NCBI GenBank assembly: GCA_964568805.1
Contig: CAZMRW010000019.1
Coordinates: 1 to 54,212, forward strand
Origin: CAZMRW01 sp964568805
GTDB taxonomy: Bacteria; Pseudomonadota; Gammaproteobacteria; Methylococcales; Methylomonadaceae
Length of the DNA: 54,212 nucleotides
Reading direction: 5' to 3'
This document shows, one piece after another, positions 26,160 to 34,429 of the stretch. Below the pieces are notes generated by a model. That model was given only the letters and a program-made list of their open reading frames with translations. It had not been told where the DNA came from and did not search any database. A program made the position numbers and the translations under genes. The stretch's first letter is position 1, and every line of letters starts with the position of its first letter.

Positions 26160-28118
26160 TCACCGGCGACCACCACCTCTTGCACCACCGCCTCCTCCTC
26201 TTCTAGCTGCGCCACCACTTCTACCTGCTGCGCGTTGCCCCCCAAATGATGAGCGTTGTCTGGCCGGTTGGGCGCTCGCACGACTGGTGCTTCCGCGGTT
26301 ACTAAAAGAGCGGGAACCACCACCATCCCGGGCACCTTCAAACGCATTCGGGCGCGACATTTCTTGACGGCGCTGTTGCTGGAGGCGCTGCGTCTGCTCG
26401 TTGCGTTGTCTGGCCAACTGCTGTTGTTGATTCGGCCTTTGGGCGGCTTGTTGTGGCCGCCTTTGGCTTCCCGCAGTAATGCTTTCGGGTCGGCGCGGAA
26501 CGGTGCCTGCGCGGTCTTTTGCACGCGGCTGTCCTTTCGTCTGTTGCCGAGCACTCAGACTTGAAGCGCCGCGTTTGCTTTCGAAATTGTTCCTTTGACC
26601 TGACTCCCGCAGGCCTTCCAAGGCGCTTTCTTGTCTGCTTTGAGGCCGGCTACTGCTCTGAATTTTGCCGGCACGCGTTTCCTTGCCGGGTTTTGAAGCC
26701 AAACGTTGCTGGATATCGGTGCTGGAGAGCCGGGTGGGAGCCGACCGATCTGCGGCTCCCGCCTTACCGAATCCTCGCATGTCGGCAGGAAGGTTCTGTG
26801 CTCCGCTGAGCCGGTTTCCAGCCAATGACGGCGACTCAGCGCGCCCGATGCGTTGCTGGGCTTTAGGCGGATAAGCCTGACCACGGCGATGACGAGCATC
26901 CGGCTGCCAACGCCCGCCCCCCCGGTCCTTCATGGCCGATAGTTGATCCTGATTGAATGTGCCGTCTCGATTAACATTAATTTCATTGCCTGAAATATTG
27001 ACATTTCCGCGATTAATGTTTGCATTGCCGTACCGCGATCCGCCGTAATATCCGCCTCCTCCCCCGTGCCAGCAATTTCCGCCGTGACACACGGCGTTTC
27101 CGTAATAATGCGAGACATGGTAGCCATCATCCCAGTCGTCATCATCGGCCCATTCCATGATGCCCCAGGTCAGCAATCCGCCGGCAATCGCGCCGGCCCC
27201 GAACGACATCCATTGATCCGTGCTGTCCGTTGTGGAAGTTGCTGTCGCAGGTTGAACATAGGTAGGATAATAGCTGGTTGCCGCGGGCGCTGCGGCCATG
27301 GTTCCGGCCGGATACATTTGGGCGGTTGGCGGCGGCGCCATCGGAGCCGCATAAACAACCTCGGGATTATAACTTGGAACCGATATCGTATCGTCCTTGG
27401 CCGGCTGTATATAAATCACTTCCTTGGTCATTACGGCCGGAGTCACTTTGGCTTCCCCTGATTGCACTGCCTCTTGCCCAGGTTGCGACATGGACACCGT
27501 CTTGGTTTCGACTTTCTGCAAATCGGAATCTTTCAAAAATCCGGCATCGGTCGCCCGCTTACGCAAAGCCTGGATGGTGTCCATCAATTCTGTCGGATTT
27601 GACAGAAAGGCGTCACCCAACTGTGTAGTCCAGTCCAGATGCTGATCCATCATTGCAATAACGTCAGGGACTGCCGTCAACCGAATGACGCTGGCATCCC
27701 ATTTTTTTTCACGCACGGTCGCTGGATCCGGTTTGGATTCCAGCCAGCGGGCCGCCTGTACCACTTCCAGAGGATACGTGGCGGCCACCAGCACTTCGGC
27801 TAACAGCGGATCGGGATAGAGCGCGATAGGTGCCACCAGCGATTCAAGACTGGTCAAGGGTTTTGCTGCCGGCTTTGGAACAGGTGGAGTTGCAGGTGCG
27901 GGTTGTGCGGGCTGAGGTGTTGAGGTAACCGGCGGTGTCTGAGCTTTCTCTTTGTCTTTATCGCCGCAGCCTACAGCATGTATTGACAAGATCAGTAACG
28001 CTGTGCGGCCAATGACGGTCATTTTACCGAAAGCCCTTCCCTTGGCGCGATCCCGAACGGTGTCGCCGACAATTTCGTCAAGATGGTTGTAGCGGGCGAA
28101 ATTATTAATTTGATTCAT
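26160..28118 (-). CDS. DUF3300 lipoprotein with an N terminus captured from the V-ATPase B gene
   Basis: Residues ~90-200 form the DUF3300 domain (SLVAPIALYPDPLLAEVLVAATYPLEVV..., WLESKPDP, AVPDVIAMM, WTTQLGDAF). A Gly/Asn/Asp-rich middle part (WADDDDWDDGYHVSHYYG) and a long Gln/Arg/Ser/Gly-rich C terminus ending in GGGGGARGGGRR follow. The first 33 residues are a near copy of the N terminus of the V-ATPase B subunit at 28817: MNQINNFARYNHLDEIVGDT versus MNQINNLARHTRLLEIVGDT. The native start is probably Met33 (ATG at 28022), which begins a lipoprotein-like signal MTVIGRTALLILSIHAVGC (Cys51). If the upstream ATG with its GGAG site is used, the signal peptide is buried behind a charged extension. 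The gene is driven from the box promoter at 28304-28260. Confidence 0.88.
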   Translation of the reverse strand: MNQINNFARYNHLDEIVGDTVRDRAKGRAFGKMTVIGRTALLILSIHAVGCGDKDKEKAQTPPVTSTPQPAQPAPATPPVPKPAAKPLTSLESLVAPIALYPDPLLAEVLVAATYPLEVVQAARWLESKPDPATVREKKWDASVIRLTAVPDVIAMMDQHLDWTTQLGDAFLSNPTELMDTIQALRKRATDAGFLKDSDLQKVETKTVSMSQPGQEAVQSGEAKVTPAVMTKEVIYIQPAKDDTISVPSYNPEVVYAAPMAPPPTAQMYPAGTMAAAPAATSYYPTYVQPATATSTTDSTDQWMSFGAGAIAGGLLTWGIMEWADDDDWDDGYHVSHYYGNAVCHGGNCWHGGGGGYYGGSRYGNANINRGNVNISGNEINVNRDGTFNQDQLSAMKDRGGGRWQPDARHRRGQAYPPKAQQRIGRAESPSLAGNRLSGAQNLPADMRGFGKAGAADRSAPTRLSSTDIQQRLASKPGKETRAGKIQSSSRPQSRQESALEGLRESGQRNNFESKRGASSLSARQQTKGQPRAKDRAGTVPRRPESITAGSQRRPQQAAQRPNQQQQLARQRNEQTQRLQQQRRQEMSRPNAFEGARDGGGSRSFSNRGSTSRASAQPARQRSSFGGQRAAGRSGGAARRGGGGGARGGGRR

Positions 28119-28147
28119 TACGAAAGCTCCATATGATCAACACCCAA
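28011..28147 (-). repeat. Inverted duplication, left arm (copy of atpB 5' end)
   Basis: 137 bp that align without gaps to the reverse complement of 28788-28924, with about 17 differences by hand count. The outer ~47 bp, including the ribosome-binding site GGAG, the ATG and six codons, are identical. The arm supplies the upstream start of the DUF3300 gene. Confidence 0.92.
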
Positions 28148-28259
28148 TATACAAACAGTTAATACCACAGCATACTTTCACCTGACCGGCGTACAGCATA
28201 GTAAAGACTATTCATTGTTTGTTAGAAGACGAATGAGTAAATCTCTAGATGAGAAATTA

Positions 28260-28304
28260 ACTATATTCCTGCGCACTTGGACGCGCTATTGGACTTTAGT
28301 CCAA
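28260..28304 (-). promoter_or_regulatory. Box-type promoter driving the DUF3300 operon
   Basis: TTGGACTTTAGTCCAA (28289-28304) is a perfect 16-bp palindrome apart from the central pair. On the minus strand GGAATATAGT follows after 19 nt, with TATAGT at 28265-28260 (23 nt from the palindrome, one shorter than at the other sites). Flanking sequence (TATTCCTGC, CGCTATTGG, AAGGTCCAGG) resembles the RND-operon promoter at 22049-22094. Confidence 0.8.
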
Positions 28305-28635
28305 GGTCCAGGAAGCCCGGTCGATTGGTAGTTTTTTCAACCAGGGACGAAAGTTGAGAATGATGTTCTCGTCAGACAGTGCATCGGCGTTCGCTTTTTA
28401 GGGTAGTTTCGGTCGATTTTTACCAAAATTTGAAACCAACGCACCGCTCGTTCGTTCCACTTCCGACAGAAATTTCTCTCGCAGGATTCACAACTTTTCG
28501 CAGACATAACCAAGATCGGCATTACGGGCTTGTATTGCCCGGCTTAAAGGCAATCGACTGGGTGTCGAGACTCAAATTTGAATGCATCTGCACTGAACAG
28601 GCCTCCAGGTACAAAATGAGCCATCAATCCTGACG
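28305..28635. other. Spacer between two divergent boxes, with a block shared with 48.5 kb
   Basis: No supported gene is here. Part of it (about 28459-28535, core CAGAAATTTCTCTCG and TTTTCGCAG) resembles 48583-48660 near the second divergent promoter pair. The short minus-strand frame at 28337-28522 is not conserved in the other copy. Confidence 0.5.
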
Positions 28636-28681
28636 TTGGACTAAAGTCCAATAGCGATTCCTGCTTTCAGAGGAATAGAAT
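28636..28681 (+). promoter_or_regulatory. Box-type promoter driving the V-ATPase operon
   Basis: TTGGACTAAAGTCCAA at 28636-28651 is the consensus palindrome. GGAATAGAAT begins 20 nt later and the -10-like TAGAAT (28676-28681) is 24 nt from the palindrome. The start of transcription would be near 28688, giving a leader of ~130 nt before the B-subunit gene. Confidence 0.8.
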
Positions 28682-28787
28682 GACTACCAACTAACATCTT
28701 TGGGCAAATAGTTAATAGCATTGACTTCGTTGCCCTTCGGTTTAAGCTAAATATTGTAGCGCAACGATGGTGTTAACTCCTTGCAAT

Positions 28788-28924
28788 TTGGGTGTTGATC
28801 ATATGGAGCTTTCGTAATGAATCAAATTAATAATCTCGCCCGCCATACCCGTCTTCTCGAAATTGTCGGCGACACCATTCGGGTTCGTGCCAAAGGCAGG
28901 GCTTTCGGCGAAATGGCCATCGTT
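28788..28924 (+). repeat. Inverted duplication, right arm (atpB 5' end, likely donor)
   Basis: Contains the ribosome-binding site, start codon and first 36 codons of the V-ATPase B gene. This arm is judged the donor, because its protein sequence continues naturally into the B-subunit barrel domain. Confidence 0.9.
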
Positions 28925-30160
28925 GAAAACACCGATGGCGAGAGTTCGCTGGCGAAAGTTGTCGATCTGGATCGCGACATTGTCAGTCTTCAGGTATTTT
29001 CCGGGGGCAAGGGGCTGTCCACAGGCGCCACGGTCAATTTTCTGGGGCGCAGTCTGGATGTGGTTTATTCGCCCAATATTCTGGGAAGGATATTCCGTGG
29101 TTCCGGCGATCCGATTGACGGTGGGCCGGAACTCACTACCGATCCGCGCATTTCGGTGGCGGGGCCGACCGTTAATCCGGTGATGCGCGTGATGCCGACG
29201 CACATGATCGAAACCAAGGTCCCGATGATCGATCTCTTTAATTGTCTGGTTGAAAGCCAAAAAATACCCATTTTCTCAGTTGCCGGCGAACCGTATAACG
29301 AGTTATTGGCGCGCATAGGCTTTCAGGCCAATGCCGATGTCCTGGTTTTCGGCGGTATGGGTTTGATTTTCGATGATTACCACTTCTTTCGCACGTCGTT
29401 CGAAGCCCATGGCGTATTTCACCGGACGGTGATGTTCGTTAATCAGGCGTCCGATCCCCTGGTCGAACGATTGATGATACCCGACATGGCGCTGGCCGTG
29501 GCTGAAAAGATGGCGGTCGAAGAAAACAAGCGGGTTCTGGTTTTGTTGACCGACATGACCGCTTACGCCGATGCGATGAAGGAACTCGGCGTTGCTCAGG
29601 AACGGATTCCGGCCGTGCGAGGCTACATGGGAGATTTGTACACGCAGTTCGCGCAACGCTATGAAAAGGCTTGTGGCTTCAAGGGCGCCGGTTCGGTCAC
29701 TATTCTGACCGCGACCACGATGCCGGGCGATGATGTCACCCATCCGGTTCCCGACAATACAGGGTATATCACCGAAGGCCAGTTTTACTTGCACGACGGC
29801 TTTATCGATCCATTCGGCTCCCTGTCTCGGTTAAAACAGCACGTAATCGGCAAGGCCACGCGCGAGGACCACAGCCAAATCATGAACACGATGATCCGCT
29901 TTTATTCCGGCTCCGTCGAAGCACAAAAGAAGCAGGCGATGGCCTTCGAATTGTCGCCTTTCGACCACAAGCTGTTGAAGTTCGGCAAGCTGTTTAAGGG
30001 ACGCTTTATGGATATCGAGGTATCCATCCCGGTCATCGAAGCGCTGGATTTGTGCTGGCAGACCCTGGCGGAATGTTTCACTAAGGAAGAACTGCTGATG
30101 AAAAAAAATCTGGTTGATAAATACTTTCCTCAGCAAATTGACGAAGCGACGCAGGAGTAA
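28817..30160 (+). CDS. atpB: V-type ATPase subunit B (non-catalytic)
   Basis: The B subunit alternates with A in the peripheral V1 hexamer and lacks a working P-loop. It shows the N-terminal barrel (EIVGDTIRVRAKGRAFGEMAIV), GSGDPIDGGPEL, IFSVAGEPYNELLARI at the degenerate nucleotide site, VLLTDMTAYADAMKEL and PGDDVTHPVPDNTGYITEGQFYL. 447 aa is normal. It is the first gene of the operon, an order that differs from the usual E-DUF2764-A-B-D-I-K of Chlamydia/Bacteroides-type clusters. GGAG eight bases before ATG supports the start. Its 5' end has been copied into the DUF3300 gene. Confidence 0.95.
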   Translation: MNQINNLARHTRLLEIVGDTIRVRAKGRAFGEMAIVENTDGESSLAKVVDLDRDIVSLQVFSGGKGLSTGATVNFLGRSLDVVYSPNILGRIFRGSGDPIDGGPELTTDPRISVAGPTVNPVMRVMPTHMIETKVPMIDLFNCLVESQKIPIFSVAGEPYNELLARIGFQANADVLVFGGMGLIFDDYHFFRTSFEAHGVFHRTVMFVNQASDPLVERLMIPDMALAVAEKMAVEENKRVLVLLTDMTAYADAMKELGVAQERIPAVRGYMGDLYTQFAQRYEKACGFKGAGSVTILTATTMPGDDVTHPVPDNTGYITEGQFYLHDGFIDPFGSLSRLKQHVIGKATREDHSQIMNTMIRFYSGSVEAQKKQAMAFELSPFDHKLLKFGKLFKGRFMDIEVSIPVIEALDLCWQTLAECFTKEELLMKKNLVDKYFPQQIDEATQE

Positions 30161-30166
30161 GCCGCC

Positions 30167-30790
30167 ATGGCCAAGCTGAAGCTCAGCAAGCAGTCAATGC
30201 ACCACCAACAGGAGCAGTTGAAGCTCTATAAGCGCCTGTTACCGTCGCTCGACCTGAAGCGCCGGCAATTGACGATGGAAGCGCAGAAGGCGCAAGAAGA
30301 GCACGCCGCCGCGGTGGCGCAGATTGACGCTCTGGAAACTCGGATCGGTGAAGAATTGCCGATGCTCGCAGATGAAGGCCTGCATCTGCGCGACCTGGTG
30401 GTCGTCAAAGGCTATAAGCTGGGTGAACAAAATATCGTCGGCGTCAGGCTGCCAGTGCTGGAATCGCTTGATTGCCAGGTCGCCGAGTATTCACCTTTGG
30501 CGACGCCGGCATGGCTCGACATCCTGGTACAACGCTTGAAGGACGCCAAAACCTGTCGGCTACGCGCCGAGATTGCCGCCCAGCGACTGGAGATTTTGCG
30601 CCTGCAATTGCGGCGGATAACGCAACGGGTCAATTTGTTCGAAAAAATCCTGATTCCGACGGCACATAGTAATATCCAGCGCATCCGTATTTATCTCGGC
30701 GAAACCGAACGCGCCGCGGTGGTGACTTCAAAACTCGCCAAATCGAAGCAATTGTCAGAGCGGAATGCGCTCACGGAGGCCCCAGAATGA
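30167..30790 (+). CDS. atpD: V-type ATPase subunit D (central rotor shaft)
   Basis: Subunit D forms the coiled-coil shaft that turns inside the A3B3 hexamer. The N-terminal half shows the family pattern LKLYKRLLPSLDLKRRQLTMEAQKAQEEHAAAVAQ, a long helix, and the C-terminal half (RLQLRRITQRVNLFEKILIP) forms the returning helix. 207 aa is typical. It starts 6 bp after atpB and overlaps the start of the subunit I gene by 4 bp (ATGA), which implies translational coupling. Confidence 0.93.
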   Translation: MAKLKLSKQSMHHQQEQLKLYKRLLPSLDLKRRQLTMEAQKAQEEHAAAVAQIDALETRIGEELPMLADEGLHLRDLVVVKGYKLGEQNIVGVRLPVLESLDCQVAEYSPLATPAWLDILVQRLKDAKTCRLRAEIAAQRLEILRLQLRRITQRVNLFEKILIPTAHSNIQRIRIYLGETERAAVVTSKLAKSKQLSERNALTEAPE

Positions 30791-32556
30791 GCATCGTCCG
30801 TTTGGATAAGGTCACTTTTGTGGGGTTGACCGAGGACCGGGAACGCTTGTTACAGGACTTGCAGGAATTGGGGTGCCTGCATATCGAACCATTCGTGGCG
30901 GAAAGTGAAAGTCAGAATACCCTAGGCACCTGTGCCGGGGCACGGGAAGCGCTCCAATTTTTACACGATTATCCGCAGAGAAGGCGGCAAATCAGGGATG
31001 ACGCCCGTTTCGACGCGCTGGAGACCGAACGCAAGGTGCTCGACGTGCGGCAGCGCTTGCAAGTGCTGTCCGATGAGCGCGATTTTCTGGTCAAGCGCAT
31101 CCAGGACATGCGGCCATGGGGCGATTTTGAATTTTCACCCTTGCCTGAAATGGGCGGCCTGCGTCTGTGGTTCTATGCGATACCGCATCGCGACATGGTT
31201 TTAATCAGAGATTTGCCGCTGGTCCATGAGATCGTCAAGAAAGACAGCCGCTATGCTTACGTAGTGGTCATTTCCGAAAGCGAGCCGGAAGGGTTGCCTG
31301 TCAACCGCACGCATATCGGCAGCCAGCCCCGCCACGAATTGGAAGCGCGTCTTGAAGAAGTGGAGCTGGCCATCGAAGACGTGCAGGCAGAACGCGCCTA
31401 TCTGACCCGCTGGTACAGTCTGTTGCGCGACAATATCGCCACCTTGGAAGATAAGGCCGCGTTGGCGGCCGCACAAAACCAGTCTTACACGCGGACAGGC
31501 ATGTTCGCCCTACGCGGCTGGGCTCCCCACGCGCGGCTTGCCGAACTTGAAGGCTATGCGCGCCGGCATGGGGTGCTTATCGATGCCCGGGAAGTGCAGC
31601 CGGACGATAGCCCTCCAACCTATCTGGACAACCCGCCTTGGCTTGCTGCCGGCGAAAGCCTGGTCAATTTCTACATGACGCCGGGTTATCGGACCTGGGA
31701 TCCTTCACAGGTCGTTTTCATCTCCTTTGCATTATTTTTCGCGATGATCCTGGCCGATGCCGGTTATGCGCTGCTGTTGGGAGCTTTTTTGTTGTCCTTT
31801 TGGCGCAAAATGGGAGCATCTCCGGGCGGAAGGCGATTTCGCCCATTGTGCCTGGCGATCGTTGTTTTTTCCGTGCTTTACGGCATGCTGATCGGCAGCT
31901 ATTTCGGTGTGACGCCGGCCGATGGGACCTTGTTGGCCGCAGTGCATGTTTTGGACATGAGCGACTCCAATCTGATGATGGTGATTTCGGTGTACATCGG
32001 CTGCATCCATGTTATTTTGGCGGCGGCACTGGATGCGGCTCGATATAAGAACCGCGTCGAAGGCTTGGCCTCGGTCGGCTGGGCCTGCATTGTCTCGGCC
32101 GGATTGGTATTTTTGATGTCAACGGCCTTCGCACCCGATGTTTTAAAGCCGCTGTCGGTACTCCTTGCCGGCGTGGGCGCCCTGCTGGTGTTGTTATTCT
32201 CGGCGTCTTTCGAAAAACCGGTGCCCCGCTTGTTGATGGGCCTGCTCGGATTGACCAAATTGTCCGGAGCTTTCGGTGACGTGCTCAGCTACCTGCGGTT
32301 GTTTGCGCTTGGGCTCGCCAGCGGCTCATTGGCTGCGGAATTTAACCACATGGCCATGGGGATCAATGATGCGATGCCGGGGGTTGGCCTTTTCTTTGCC
32401 TTTCTGGTGCTGTTTTTGGGGCATGCGGTCAATCTTCTCTTGGGGTTGGCAAGTGCGGTCATTCACGGTTTACGCCTTAACGTGATCGAATTTTTTAATT
32501 GGGGATTGAAGGAAGAAGGATCGTTGTTCAAAGCTTTCCGCCGGTCGGAAAGATGA
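30787..32556 (+). CDS. atpI: V-type ATPase subunit I (membrane stator, a-subunit homologue)
   Basis: The N-terminal half (~290 residues) is soluble with coiled-coil segments. The C-terminal half has about seven to eight membrane helices. The ion-channel helix carries FGDVLSYLRLFALGLASGSLA, which contains the conserved Arg that faces the rotor carboxylate. 589 aa is normal for bacterial I subunits. A 71-bp gap with a new ribosome-binding site (GGAGG) leads to the proteolipid gene. Confidence 0.95.
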   Translation: MSIVRLDKVTFVGLTEDRERLLQDLQELGCLHIEPFVAESESQNTLGTCAGAREALQFLHDYPQRRRQIRDDARFDALETERKVLDVRQRLQVLSDERDFLVKRIQDMRPWGDFEFSPLPEMGGLRLWFYAIPHRDMVLIRDLPLVHEIVKKDSRYAYVVVISESEPEGLPVNRTHIGSQPRHELEARLEEVELAIEDVQAERAYLTRWYSLLRDNIATLEDKAALAAAQNQSYTRTGMFALRGWAPHARLAELEGYARRHGVLIDAREVQPDDSPPTYLDNPPWLAAGESLVNFYMTPGYRTWDPSQVVFISFALFFAMILADAGYALLLGAFLLSFWRKMGASPGGRRFRPLCLAIVVFSVLYGMLIGSYFGVTPADGTLLAAVHVLDMSDSNLMMVISVYIGCIHVILAAALDAARYKNRVEGLASVGWACIVSAGLVFLMSTAFAPDVLKPLSVLLAGVGALLVLLFSASFEKPVPRLLMGLLGLTKLSGAFGDVLSYLRLFALGLASGSLAAEFNHMAMGINDAMPGVGLFFAFLVLFLGHAVNLLLGLASAVIHGLRLNVIEFFNWGLKEEGSLFKAFRRSER

Positions 32557-32627
32557 AAGGATGAACGACCGCATGTCCCGCAACAGAATTCTACATAAAT
32601 TTCAATAACGCCTGGAGGTCTCTTACT

Positions 32628-33074
32628 ATGGATGCTTTTATTGTGACGCTTGGTTGGTTGGGAATGTTCGCGCCGTTGGCTTTGGGCGCGGTGGGCAGCA
32701 TGATCGGCTGCGCTCGCGCCGGTATGGCGGCTTGCGGTGCGCTGTTGGATGTCGAAAGCGGATACGGCCGTTACATCGGCGTTGCCGCGATGCCTTCTTC
32801 GCAAACGATCTACGGCATCGTTGTCACCATGGCGCTACGGCGGGAGCTGACAATCGAAAATTCGCCGGGCATTTTCGGCCTTGGCATTCTGACCGGTGTG
32901 GCATTGATGCTTAGCGCCTTTGCCCAGGGCAGTGCCTGCGCTTCGGCCATCAATGCTTCGAAAAGCAAACTGGAAATTTTCGGTATATCCTTGGCGCCGG
33001 CGGCGTTGGTAGAAGGTTTTGCAGTGTTCTCATTCGTATTTGCGCTGGTGCTTTCCGGCGGCATTCCTAAATGA
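32628..33074 (+). CDS. atpK: V-type ATPase subunit K (proteolipid rotor), Na+-type motif
   Basis: A four-helix proteolipid (148 aa, a two-hairpin fusion) that forms the rotor ring. The ion-binding carboxylate is Glu129 in APAALVEGFAVF. Gln59 (MPSSQTIYG) and Gln100 (SAFAQGSACAS) match the positions that coordinate Na+ together with the Glu in the Enterococcus hirae ring. This predicts Na+ rather than H+ coupling. The first hairpin has no carboxylate, as is usual for this 16-kDa type. The strong GGAGG ribosome-binding site fits the need for many copies. Confidence 0.94.
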   Translation: MDAFIVTLGWLGMFAPLALGAVGSMIGCARAGMAACGALLDVESGYGRYIGVAAMPSSQTIYGIVVTMALRRELTIENSPGIFGLGILTGVALMLSAFAQGSACASAINASKSKLEIFGISLAPAALVEGFAVFSFVFALVLSGGIPK

Positions 33075-33091
33075 GCTAACGGAGGTGAATC

Positions 33092-33751
33092 ATGACCGAA
33101 CACATTAACACTGATACCGGCGTACAAGCGCTGATCGACAGGATCCGCGACCAGGGAGTGCAGAGTGCCAACCAGGAAGCCGCGCGCATCCTTGCGGAAG
33201 CAGAAGCAAAGGCTTCGCAGTTACTGGCGGAAACCCAAAAACAGGTCGAACAACTGCGCGCTAAAGCCGCGGCGGATATCGCAGCCGAGCAGGCTGCCGC
33301 ACAGGAAGCCTTGAAGCTTTCTGCCCGCGACACCGTCCTGAGGTTGAAGAACGTCGTTGCTGCCGCATTCGAAACCTTTGTTCGCCGTTTGGTCACCACG
33401 GCGACACAAGACCGGGATTTGATGAAAAAACTGGTTTTAGTATTGGCCGGGCATAGCGCGGAAGAATTGATCAAAGACAAACAAATTCAAATTCTTTTAT
33501 CCGACGCCATAGTGACCGGACAGTCCGATCCAAAGCTGCGCGAACTGGGTAAACAAACCATTTTGAGCCTTTCAAGCGATATGTTGCGTGAAGGCGTCGA
33601 ATTGATTCCATCCAGCAGCATCGAGGGCGGCGCGAAGGTGCGTCTTGTCGGCGAACAACTGGAAATCGATTTATCCGACAAGGCGATAGCCAAAATGCTT
33701 GCAGACCACTTGCTGCCGCGTTTTCAGGCCATCTTGACGGGTGCGGAATAA
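33092..33751 (+). CDS. atpE: V-type ATPase subunit E (peripheral stalk)
   Basis: The first ~100 residues are a long Ala/Glu/Gln/Lys-rich helix (IRDQGVQSANQEAARILAEAEAKASQLLAETQKQVEQ..., broken here for length), typical of the stalk subunit E. The C-terminal globular part binds the top of A3B3. 219 aa is normal. There are 17 bp between atpK and this gene and 3 bp to the next. No separate G-subunit gene is present, as in other bacterial operons of this sub-type. Confidence 0.85.
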   Translation: MTEHINTDTGVQALIDRIRDQGVQSANQEAARILAEAEAKASQLLAETQKQVEQLRAKAAADIAAEQAAAQEALKLSARDTVLRLKNVVAAAFETFVRRLVTTATQDRDLMKKLVLVLAGHSAEELIKDKQIQILLSDAIVTGQSDPKLRELGKQTILSLSSDMLREGVELIPSSSIEGGAKVRLVGEQLEIDLSDKAIAKMLADHLLPRFQAILTGAE

Positions 33752-33754
33752 GGG

Positions 33755-34429
33755 ATGTCCCCAGCCATGAAGGATGATTACTATACGGTTGTAGCAAGTT
33801 TGCCACACTTGCCTTATTTCGCCGATGTCGAGCGGCTCCCCCTAAGCCGTTTGCGCCTGGAACAGCGTTTGCGCATGCTGGATGCGGATGAAAGCCAGCA
33901 GATATTCCAGGCTGAATTTCTGGCCGGTTGGCGGCTGCCTGCCGGTAAACTGGGCGGCGGCAATATCGCTGCGCATTATAAAACTGCGCTGCAAAGTATA
34001 ACCCAACCCGTGTTACGCGAGTTTGTCGAATACCGCCTGGACATACAAACCGTTCTTGCCGCATTGCGCATCAGGCAAGCCGGACTTGATCCGCAACAAT
34101 ACGCGGGAACCTGGGGTGTAGGCCGCTGGGTCAAGCATATCGAAGCGCATTGGGATGCAGCCGATTTCCGCCTGGGCACCGTCTATCCATGGGTGCTCGA
34201 GGCCGGCAGCTATCTGGCGGCTGCCGATGCAACGGCATTGGATCGCCTGCTGATGGACACCGTATGGCGGAAGCTGTCCCGTTTGGGTGATATGAGTCCT
34301 TTCGGTTTCGAAGCGATCACTGCCTTTGTTTTTAAATGGGATATTTTGCAGGCTTGGCTACAGCACGATGCCAGCGCCGCAAAACAACGCTTCCAGATAT
34401 TGATCGAGGAGATAAAACATGTCCAGTGA
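33755..34429 (+). CDS. DUF2764 family V-ATPase-associated subunit
   Basis: The N terminus DDYYTVVASLPHLPYFADVERLPLS is the signature of DUF2764, a protein always found next to V-ATPase genes in Chlamydia/Bacteroides/spirochaete-type operons, where it stands in the place of subunit C. The rest is helical (FVEYRLDIQTVLAALRIRQAG, DAADFRLGTVYPWV). It presumably bridges rotor and membrane ring. 224 aa; the start may be the internal Met (MKDDYY, 33767). It overlaps the A-subunit gene by 11 bp. Confidence 0.85.
   Translation: MSPAMKDDYYTVVASLPHLPYFADVERLPLSRLRLEQRLRMLDADESQQIFQAEFLAGWRLPAGKLGGGNIAAHYKTALQSITQPVLREFVEYRLDIQTVLAALRIRQAGLDPQQYAGTWGVGRWVKHIEAHWDAADFRLGTVYPWVLEAGSYLAAADATALDRLLMDTVWRKLSRLGDMSPFGFEAITAFVFKWDILQAWLQHDASAAKQRFQILIEEIKHVQ

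Noticed and set aside
28337..28522. 61-aa Cys/Arg-rich minus-strand frame
   Set aside because: The similar block at 48.5 kb does not keep this frame open, so coding is unlikely.
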